From: Ruegeria intermedia | Lineage (GTDB): Bacteria; Pseudomonadota; Alphaproteobacteria; Rhodobacterales; Rhodobacteraceae | Length of the DNA: 64,000 bases | NCBI RefSeq assembly: GCF_900129345.1 | Contig: NZ_FQVK01000010.1 | Coordinates: 62,001-126,000 of the forward strand | Direction of reading: 5' to 3' | In this document: one piece after another, positions 57,984 to 64,000 of the stretch | Layout: each line of letters starts with the position of its first letter | Numbering within the stretch: position 1 is the first letter of the stretch | Position numbers and translations under genes: made by a program | The notes under the pieces: model-generated | The model's database searches: none | What the model was told of the DNA's origin: nothing | The model's input: only the letters and a program-made list of their open reading frames with translations

Positions 57984-59407
57984 AGCCGGTCTCCGATCAG
58001 GAACTGCGCGGCGCGGTCCAGCCGGATATGCGGCGGGCCGTCACCGGGGCGCAGCGACATATGCGCCGGGGCAAAGGTCATGAACCCGTACTCTTCGCCC
58101 AGCCAGGTGTCGGCCCCCTTGCGCGCAGGGTTAAGCAGATGGGCGGGGTCTTCGGGCAGCTCTCCGGGGAAGAAGGCCGCCTGTTTTCCATTCTCCAGAG
58201 TACCGCGCACGCAAGGCAGTTCGACGCCGTCATGGGTGCGGATTTCTTCGGTCGTCACGCGCAGCGCGGCGATGGACATGGCGGCGGTTTCGGCCCCGGC
58301 GAACTTGGCGCGGTCGCGCGCCTCGCGGGTCAGGGCCTCCATGATCGCGGTCAGGCGCGGGTGTTGCAGGTGGTGCAGGTGATCGGCCTTGGTGGCCGCG
58401 AACAGGATGCGTTCGACCCGCTTGCCCAGCAGCATCTGGCTGAGCCACGCATTGCGGCCGGGCCGGAAGGCCGACAGGATGTCGCCCATGGCGCGGCGCA
58501 TGTCCTCGACCGCCTGCGGCCCCTTGTGGATCGCGCCCAGCGCGTCCACCAGCACTACCTGCCGGTCGATCCGGGCGAAATGATCCCGGAAAAAGGGCTT
58601 CACCACCTGCGCCTTGTAGGCCTCGAACCGGCGCTCCATCTCGCGGTGCAGGCTGCGGCGGCGCGAGGCGCCGTCGATCGGCAACGGCGCAAAGGTCAGC
58701 ACCGGCGACCCGGCCAGATCACCCGGCAGCAGGAACCGGCCCGGCGTGCAGTCGTAAAACCCCGCATCCCGCGCGGCGGTCAGATAGTCGGCAAAGCCCC
58801 GCGCCAGGGCCTGCGCGGTGGGTTCATCATGGGGGTCGGCCGGATCAACGGCTTTGATCTGAGCCAGGAAATCGGCCGCGGCCGGACGCTGCGCGATCCG
58901 CTCCAGCGTTTCGCGCGACCAGTCGTCATAGGATTTATCAAGCAGCGCCAGATCCAGCAGCCACTCGCCGGGATAGTCGACGATGTCCAGATGCACGGTG
59001 CGCGGCCCCTGCAGGCCGGCCAGCAGCCCGGCGGGGCGGACCTTGAACGACAGGCGCAGCTCGGACACGGCGCGGGTGCTGTCGGGCCAATGGGGCTGAG
59101 GCCCGGTCAGGGCCGACAAGTGCGATTCATAGTCGAACCGGGGCACGGTGTCGTCGGGCTGCGGCTGCAGGTAGGCGGCGTTGATGCGGCCCTCCTGCTG
59201 GGCGACCAGGCCCGGCATCCGCCCCCGATCCAGCAGGTTGGCCACCAGCGAGGTGATGAACACCGTCTTGCCCGACCGCGCCAGCCCGGTGACGCCCAGC
59301 CGCACGACCGGTTCGAAAAACGTCTCGGACACGCGGTCACCGACGGATTCGACGCCGCGCACAAGACTGTCTGCCAGTGATGAGATGACCAAACCGCCGC
59401 CTCGCAT
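57980..59407 (-). CDS. ycjX: YcjX-family GTPase-like protein (DUF463)
   Basis: This 475-residue P-loop NTPase has Walker A GLARSGKTVFITSLVANLL near 38-56, DIVDYPGEWLLDLALL (switch II-like DxxG region) near 140, and the family segment FYDCTPGRFLLPGDL near 215. VLVDALGAIHKG lies near 300. The ATG at 59407 is used; a TTG 15 bases later is possible. YcjX proteins are grouped with YcjF-type membrane partners and phage-shock genes in other species. It is divergent from truA, with 97 bp between starts. Confidence 0.9.
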   Translation of the reverse strand: MRGGGLVISSLADSLVRGVESVGDRVSETFFEPVVRLGVTGLARSGKTVFITSLVANLLDRGRMPGLVAQQEGRINAAYLQPQPDDTVPRFDYESHLSALTGPQPHWPDSTRAVSELRLSFKVRPAGLLAGLQGPRTVHLDIVDYPGEWLLDLALLDKSYDDWSRETLERIAQRPAAADFLAQIKAVDPADPHDEPTAQALARGFADYLTAARDAGFYDCTPGRFLLPGDLAGSPVLTFAPLPIDGASRRRSLHREMERRFEAYKAQVVKPFFRDHFARIDRQVVLVDALGAIHKGPQAVEDMRRAMGDILSAFRPGRNAWLSQMLLGKRVERILFAATKADHLHHLQHPRLTAIMEALTREARDRAKFAGAETAAMSIAALRVTTEEIRTHDGVELPCVRGTLENGKQAAFFPGELPEDPAHLLNPARKGADTWLGEEYGFMTFAPAHMSLRPGDGPPHIRLDRAAQFLIGDRL

Positions 59408-59504
59408 TTCTTGTTTGTCCCAAGATAGGTAGCCGCTGCCCCGGTTGCCAGCGCTTTTGCCGCCTGCCCTTGCCCGGACGCCTCCGGCAGGGTACCAGCA
59501 GGCC

Positions 59505-60272
59505 ATGCCCAGATACGCGTTGAAAGTCGAATACCAAGGTGAACCGTTTGCCGGATGGCAGCGGCAGAAAGAACTGCCCTCGGTCCAGGGCGCCATCGAG
59601 GCAGCCCTGTCGAAACTGCAGCCCGGTGCGCACACGATCGCGGCCGCCGGGCGCACGGATGCGGGCGTTCATGCGCTGGGGCAAGTGGCCCATTGCGACC
59701 TTGAAAAAGATTGGGACCCGTTCCGCCTGTCCGAGGCGCTGAACTATCACCTCAAGCCGTTGCCGGTGGCGATTCTCCAGGCCGCGCGGGTGGCGGATGA
59801 CTGGCACGCGCGGTTCTCGGCCATCGAGCGGCAATACCTGTTCCGCATCCTGATCCGCCGTGCGCCCGCGACCCATGACAAGGGCCAAGTCTGGCAGATC
59901 GGACACCCGCTGGATGTCGCCGCGATGCAGGCTGGGGCCGACATGCTGATCGGGCGGCACGATTTCACCACTTTCCGGTCCTCGATCTGCCAGGCGGCCA
60001 GCCCGGTCAAGACGCTGGACGAACTGCGCGTCGAGCAGGTGCAACGCTTTTCCGGCCCCGAGGTGCATTTCCACGTCCGCGCCCGGTCCTTCCTGCACAA
60101 CCAGGTCCGCAGTTTCGTCGGCACGCTGGAACGGGTCGGCGCGGGCGCCTGGACACCGCAGGACGTGCGCGATGCGCTCGAGGCCGCCGACCGCGCGGCC
60201 TGCGGGCCGGTCTGTCCGCCGCAGGGTTTGTACCTGGCGCGGGTCGGCTACCCCGATCCCGTTTTCGACTGA
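59505..60272 (+). CDS. truA: tRNA pseudouridine(38-40) synthase TruA
   Basis: This 255-residue enzyme isomerises uridine at positions 38-40 of the tRNA anticodon arm. The catalytic aspartate is in [15 protein letters not shown] (Asp52). [20 protein letters not shown] near 190-210 is the second family signature. The ATG at 59505 begins the conserved [12 protein letters not shown]. It converges with the Ni/Co exporter-like gene, 2 bp apart, so a shared 3' region is likely. Confidence 0.96.
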   Translation: MPRYALKVEYQGEPFAGWQRQKELPSVQGAIEAALSKLQPGAHTIAAAGRTDAGVHALGQVAHCDLEKDWDPFRLSEALNYHLKPLPVAILQAARVADDWHARFSAIERQYLFRILIRRAPATHDKGQVWQIGHPLDVAAMQAGADMLIGRHDFTTFRSSICQAASPVKTLDELRVEQVQRFSGPEVHFHVRARSFLHNQVRSFVGTLERVGAGAWTPQDVRDALEAADRAACGPVCPPQGLYLARVGYPDPVFD

Positions 60273-60274
60273 CG

Positions 60275-61195
60275 TCAGAGCGCGCGCAGCAGCAATCCGC
60301 CCGCGATCACCGCGATCAGCAGTCCGGCCACCAGTTCGATCGTGGGCGCCAGCACGGCCGCAAACCGCGTGGCCGAGGCCGAGGCCAGCAAGCCGCCCCG
60401 CAACCCGAACGACGTCCAGCCAACCAGGGTGGTGACGGTCGCAGTGCCCAGCGCCATGGCAAAGGCCCCGGCGATACCGACCATCGCGATGCCCATCTGC
60501 CAGGTCAGGATCAGCACGAACAAGGCCCCGGTACAGGGTCGCGCGGCGATGCCGGCAATCAGAACAGCCGCCTCGCGCAATGTGCCGACCTGGGCCACCT
60601 CTTCGGCGGTGGGGCCGTGACGGTGCCCGCAATCGGAACAGACCTCGCCGTCGTGGTGATGGTGTGCGTGATCATGGTGATGCTGGGCGTTGTCTGCCCG
60701 GCCGCGCCGGGCGAAACTGCGCAGCGACCGCAGAACCAGCCACAGCCCGATGGCCGCGATCGCGCCATAGCTGACCGGAGCCATGATCTGCTCGGTGGTG
60801 CCGACCAGGCTTTCCCGCGACATCTGGAACACCAGAACGCCTGCATAAACCAGAACAATCGCCGTCACGGCCTGCCCCAGCGAGGACAGTACGCTGATCG
60901 CCGACAGGCGCAGAAAGGCGACATTGCGGCCCAGCCCGTACCCTCCGATCAGCACCTTGCCATGGCCCGGCCCCACCGCATGGAAGAACCCATAGGCAAA
61001 ACAGACGGCCAGCAGCGTGGCCACGGCCTCGGGCTGTTCGGCCCGCGCGGCCCGCAGGGCTCGGGCGATCTGGTTCTGGAATTCCCGCTGCTCGCCCGCA
61101 GCCCAGGACGCGAGGCTGTCAAAACCTCCGCTGCCCCAGAACCACAGCAGCAGCGCAATCGCCAGGCCGACCGGTAGGATCAGGTAGCGGGACAT
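60275..61195 (-). CDS. Nickel/cobalt transporter (RcnA/NicO-like)
   Basis: This 306-residue membrane protein has about six helices. A His/Cys-rich cytoplasmic or periplasmic loop sits near 170-195 (QHHHDHAHHHHDGEVCSDCGHRH, 14 metal-type ligands). The family motif GFFHAVGPGHGKVLIGGY lies near 75, with a second in RPCTGALFVLILT. NicO/RcnA proteins export or import Ni and Co. It overlaps the DUF1007 gene by 16 bp, a known pairing, which suggests the periplasmic partner hands over or senses metal (inference). Confidence 0.88.
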   Translation of the reverse strand: MSRYLILPVGLAIALLLWFWGSGGFDSLASWAAGEQREFQNQIARALRAARAEQPEAVATLLAVCFAYGFFHAVGPGHGKVLIGGYGLGRNVAFLRLSAISVLSSLGQAVTAIVLVYAGVLVFQMSRESLVGTTEQIMAPVSYGAIAAIGLWLVLRSLRSFARRGRADNAQHHHDHAHHHHDGEVCSDCGHRHGPTAEEVAQVGTLREAAVLIAGIAARPCTGALFVLILTWQMGIAMVGIAGAFAMALGTATVTTLVGWTSFGLRGGLLASASATRFAAVLAPTIELVAGLLIAVIAGGLLLRAL

Positions 61196-61827
61196 GAAAC
61201 GCGGATCTCGGTGGCAAAGCGTTCACCGACCAGAGGGATGTCGTTCTCCTCGAGGTCATAGTCGGCGTCCAGCGTCAGCAGAAAGGCCTGCATCTGGGCC
61301 AGCTCGCCGTCGATATCCGGCTCGAACCTGTCGATCCGGCAGGTTTCAGGCCCAGTGACGGTGACCGGGCGCGTCACCTCGTAGGCGGTATAGAATGTCT
61401 CGTCAAAAGGTTTGGCCGACAGAGCCTGCGCGGGTACCGGCTCGCCCTCGACCTTGCGCAGATGGGTGGTCACGATGCGGCCATCCTCGGTCGTGGCGCG
61501 CGGCTCCAGCGGACCGGACAAGGCAACCGGCTGATCGGCGGCCAGGATGACCAGATCGCCGTTGTATCCTTCGACCCACTGCGCGTCGAAACCGGCGAGG
61601 CGCTGCTCTTCCGCCTCGGACAGCACGCCGTCGCCGTCCTGATCCAACCTCATGTCTTCAAGCACCAGCAGCGAGTAGAACTCGTCATAGGCCCAGGTGA
61701 CGCGGACATGGGTCAGGTTGCCCGACTCGTCCACGATGAATTCCAACCCGGTGTCGATGAAGACATGCGGGTGCGCCACCGCGGAAAACGGCAGGCAATA
61801 GGCGATCAAGGCGGGTATCCAACGCAT
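61180..61827 (-). CDS. DUF1007 periplasmic protein with EF-hand loop
   Basis: This 215-residue protein has a signal peptide (about 1-18, AVA) followed at once by HPHVF, a mature N-terminus typical of DUF1007 that may bind metal. An EF-hand-type loop DQDGDGVLSEAE lies near 61-72 with all ligand positions filled, including the Glu at position 12. Acidic residues follow and two cysteines lie in the C-terminal half. It is translationally linked to the following NicO-like transporter by a 16-bp overlap. Probably a metal-binding partner; calcium use is inferred from the loop only. Confidence 0.84.
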   Translation of the reverse strand: MRWIPALIAYCLPFSAVAHPHVFIDTGLEFIVDESGNLTHVRVTWAYDEFYSLLVLEDMRLDQDGDGVLSEAEEQRLAGFDAQWVEGYNGDLVILAADQPVALSGPLEPRATTEDGRIVTTHLRKVEGEPVPAQALSAKPFDETFYTAYEVTRPVTVTGPETCRIDRFEPDIDGELAQMQAFLLTLDADYDLEENDIPLVGERFATEIRVSCPAT

Positions 61828-61895
61828 GAACGCGAAGATAGGGTGCCCGACTGGCGCTGGCAACGCGGTTCGGCGACGGGCCGGGATTTTGCCGC

Positions 61896-62711
61896 TCATT
61901 TCGGCGGAAACAGGACCAGCGTCTGCAGCGCCGTGCCGATCGGGCCTTGAGTATCGTACAGAACCGACTGCGACATCCCGATGCCGCTGGGCTGCCAGTG
62001 CGACACGGAATCCGAGGCGAGCCAGTCCGACACTGGCTCGCGGTGGATCTGCACCGTCAGGTCGGTGTTCATGAACCCCATTTCCGAAGTCGGCGCATTC
62101 CAGGAAATGCCGTTGCCGCAATCGGCCAGCGGGCACAGCGACTGGATCGGAGAGGGGATTTCACCCTCGAGCAGAGGCGGGGTGCGCATCCAGATGGTTT
62201 TCGGCCCCGCCCCTTGGTTGCCGCCTTTGGGATAGGCCACCTCGGAATGATGGGCAAAGCCGGGCAGGTCATGCCGCATTTCACCGATGGGAAACGGGCC
62301 GTCTTCGATCTGCGACAGGTCGGGACCTTGTATCGCGACATTCGGCACCCGCCCCAGATCCCGGCGCGCCAGATGCATCGTGGTGGCGGTGGCGCACAGC
62401 GTGTCGTCCAGGTCATGCACCGTGACGCGCGTGGTGGCCAGCGTCTTGGTGTGGCGCACGGTCTCGGCGGCCACGCGAAGACCGGACAGCGGCAGCGGGC
62501 GCAGCAGATCGACCGTCAGGCGGGTCAGCATCTTGTCGGGGCCGACCTCGATCTCGGCCGCGCGCACGATCAGGCCCGCAACCGGGCCGGCATGACAGTG
62601 GTCGGCCGACCACGGCCCGCGCGCCGGGTCATTTCCGACAAAGGCCCCGTCGGGCGCGACCCGGAAATAGGCGGTCTCACCCACCACTGGCTGTATCGCC
62701 GCGTCCTGCAT
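61896..62711 (-). CDS. Acyl-CoA thioesterase-like protein (double hot-dog)
   Basis: This 271-residue protein resembles the TesB-like thioesterase superfamily. The first hot-dog has GNDPARGPWSADHCHAGPVAGLIVRA near 27-52 and LTVDLLRPLPLSGL near 70; the second domain has MGFMNTDLTVQIHREPVSDWLA near 215. Substrate is unknown. It lies one base after the acyl-CoA dehydrogenase gene, in one transcript with it. Together they suggest breakdown of a specific acyl-CoA. Confidence 0.8.
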   Translation of the reverse strand: MQDAAIQPVVGETAYFRVAPDGAFVGNDPARGPWSADHCHAGPVAGLIVRAAEIEVGPDKMLTRLTVDLLRPLPLSGLRVAAETVRHTKTLATTRVTVHDLDDTLCATATTMHLARRDLGRVPNVAIQGPDLSQIEDGPFPIGEMRHDLPGFAHHSEVAYPKGGNQGAGPKTIWMRTPPLLEGEIPSPIQSLCPLADCGNGISWNAPTSEMGFMNTDLTVQIHREPVSDWLASDSVSHWQPSGIGMSQSVLYDTQGPIGTALQTLVLFPPK

Positions 62712-62712
62712 G

Positions 62713-63948
62713 TCAGATCTTTTCCTGAGTATGCTTTTTCAGTTCGGCCCGCGCCACTTGACGGCGATGCACCGCATCCGGGCCATCGGCCAGCCGCAGC
62801 GTGCGCACATGCGTCCAGGCGGTGGCCAGCGGCGTATCCTGGCTGACGCCCTGCCCGCCGAACATCTGCACCGCCTCGTCAATGACCTTCAGCGCAACGC
62901 GCGGAGCCACGACCTTGATCTGGCTGATCCACGGGGCCGCCGCGCGCGCATCGCCCTGATCCATGTACCACGCGGCCTTCAGACACAGCAGGCGGGCCAT
63001 CTCGATCTCCATCCGGCACTCGGCGATGATATCGAAATTGGCACCCAGCTGCGCCAGCTTCTTGCCGAAGGCTTCGCGCTGCAGGGCACGTTTGCACATC
63101 TGCTCCAGCGCCATCTCGGCCTGGCCGATCGCGCGCATGCAGTGATGGATGCGACCGGGCCCGAGGCGCCCCTGCGCGATTTCGAACCCGCGGCCCTCGC
63201 CCAGCAGAATGTTCTCGGCCGGCACCCGGACATCGGTGAACCGGATATGCATGTGCCCGTGCGGTGCGTCGTCATGGCCGTACACTTCCATCGGGCGCAG
63301 GATCTCGATCCCCGGCGTGTCGGCCGGCACCACGATCATCGACTGGCGCTTGTGCTTGGGCAGGTCGTCGCCGCCGGTCTTGACCATCACGATGTAGACC
63401 TTGCAGCGCGGATCGCCCGCGCCGGACGACCACCATTTCTCGCCATTCAGAACATAGTCATCCCCGTCCCGCACGCAGGACATGGAAATGTTGGTGGCAT
63501 CCGACGAGGCCACATCCGGTTCGGTCATCAGATAGGCCGAGCGGATCTCGCCCTCGAGCAGCGGCTTGAGCCACTGTTCCTTCATCTTCTCGGTGCCGTA
63601 GCGCTCGAACACCTCCATGTTGCCGGTGTCGGGGGCGGAACAGTTGAACACCTCGGCGCCCAGCGGGGTCTTGCCCATCTCTTCGGCGAAATAGGCGTAT
63701 TCGACCGTAGTCAGGCCGAACCCCTTGTCGCTGTCGGTCAGCCAGAAATTCCACAGACCGGCCGCCTTGGCCTTGGCTTTCAACCCTTCCAGGATCTCGG
63801 CCTGGCGGTCGGTGTACTGCCAGCGATCGCCCTTGTTGATCTCGGCCTGGTATTCCTCTTCCAGGGGCATGATTTCGTTGCGGATCATGTCGCGGACCCG
63901 CTCAAGCAGCGCCCGGTTCTCCTCGCGCAAGACGAATGACATGTTCAT
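62713..63948 (-). CDS. Acyl-CoA dehydrogenase (ACAD10/11-like)
   Basis: This 411-residue flavoprotein dehydrogenates acyl-CoA to enoyl-CoA. The FAD/substrate segment [17 protein letters not shown] lies near 137-153, [16 protein letters not shown] near 170, and [23 protein letters not shown] near 355-377. The C-terminal [13 protein letters not shown] is common in the ACAD10/11 group, which often handles hydroxylated or unusual acyl chains. Start is ATG at 63948 or 63942. The thioesterase follows directly. No further gene is visible from 63949 to the window end. Confidence 0.92.
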   Translation of the reverse strand: MNMSFVLREENRALLERVRDMIRNEIMPLEEEYQAEINKGDRWQYTDRQAEILEGLKAKAKAAGLWNFWLTDSDKGFGLTTVEYAYFAEEMGKTPLGAEVFNCSAPDTGNMEVFERYGTEKMKEQWLKPLLEGEIRSAYLMTEPDVASSDATNISMSCVRDGDDYVLNGEKWWSSGAGDPRCKVYIVMVKTGGDDLPKHKRQSMIVVPADTPGIEILRPMEVYGHDDAPHGHMHIRFTDVRVPAENILLGEGRGFEIAQGRLGPGRIHHCMRAIGQAEMALEQMCKRALQREAFGKKLAQLGANFDIIAECRMEIEMARLLCLKAAWYMDQGDARAAAPWISQIKVVAPRVALKVIDEAVQMFGGQGVSQDTPLATAWTHVRTLRLADGPDAVHRRQVARAELKKHTQEKI

Positions 63949-64000
63949 GGATGGTCCCTCCCTCGATCCGCACCCGGTGGGTTGCCTCGGGCCGAGGATG

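Noticed and set aside
55614-58382. A 922-residue plus-strand open frame opposite the VIT, ycjF-like and GNAT genes
   Set aside because: It runs across three well-supported minus-strand genes and shows no family features.

Overview
The window is GC-rich, densely coded bacterial chromosome, most likely an alphaproteobacterium of the Rhodobacteraceae (Roseobacter group). This rests on gene content and order: Flp pilins with a GAVT-V/I-DW core, a cpaB-to-cpaA tad locus, ruvCAB running into tol-pal, tilS and ftsH, folD next to chorismate mutase and fhs, a Pcs-type phosphatidylcholine synthase, and helicase-PdeM. The assignment is inference; no rRNA, tRNA or other marker was recognised. Apart from the tad locus the window is mostly housekeeping, with no recognisable IS element, prophage or CRISPR array.

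Layout. 1-5194: 3' part of dprA, topA, and the scoAB CoA-transferase pair. 5195-6086: a gene-poor stretch with a strong 10-bp hairpin, then a minus-strand lytic transglycosylase. 7305-19721: a tad/flp pilus locus in the order flp, flp paralogue, cpaB, cpaC, ompA-like, cpaE, cpaF, tadB, tadC, two TPR lipoproteins, cpaA, and an AAA ATPase. cpaC carries an in-frame TAA at codon 80, the most notable anomaly in the window. 19741-24197: a DUF4405 membrane protein, a ligase-associated DEXH helicase with PdeM, and a membrane LytTR regulator. 24409-28135 (minus): folD, chorismate mutase, fhs (one-carbon/folate) and a MOSC protein. 28231-39847 (minus): a continuous string ruvC-ruvA-ruvB-unknown-ybgC-tolQ-tolR-tolA-tolB-pal-cpoB-tilS-ftsH, many joined by 4-bp overlaps and closed by a terminator.

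40175-64000: DUF1127 protein, small membrane protein, prmA, MFS transporter, priA, fsa-type transaldolase, DUF484-xerC, pcs, GreA-like factor, ogt, ileS, a large DUF2339 membrane protein, VIT-family transporter, ycjX-GNAT-ycjF-like cluster, truA, a DUF1007/Ni-Co exporter-like pair, and a thioesterase with an acyl-CoA dehydrogenase.

Functionally, the tad locus would assemble Flp pili (CpaF motor, TadB/C platform, CpaC secretin, CpaA peptidase, CpaE localisation). The long minus-strand string joins Holliday-junction processing to envelope integrity and membrane proteolysis. No clearly new system is established. The best leads are the broken cpaC, the AAA ATPase at the end of the tad locus, the conserved unknown protein between ruvB and ybgC, and several precise inverted or direct repeats in promoter regions.
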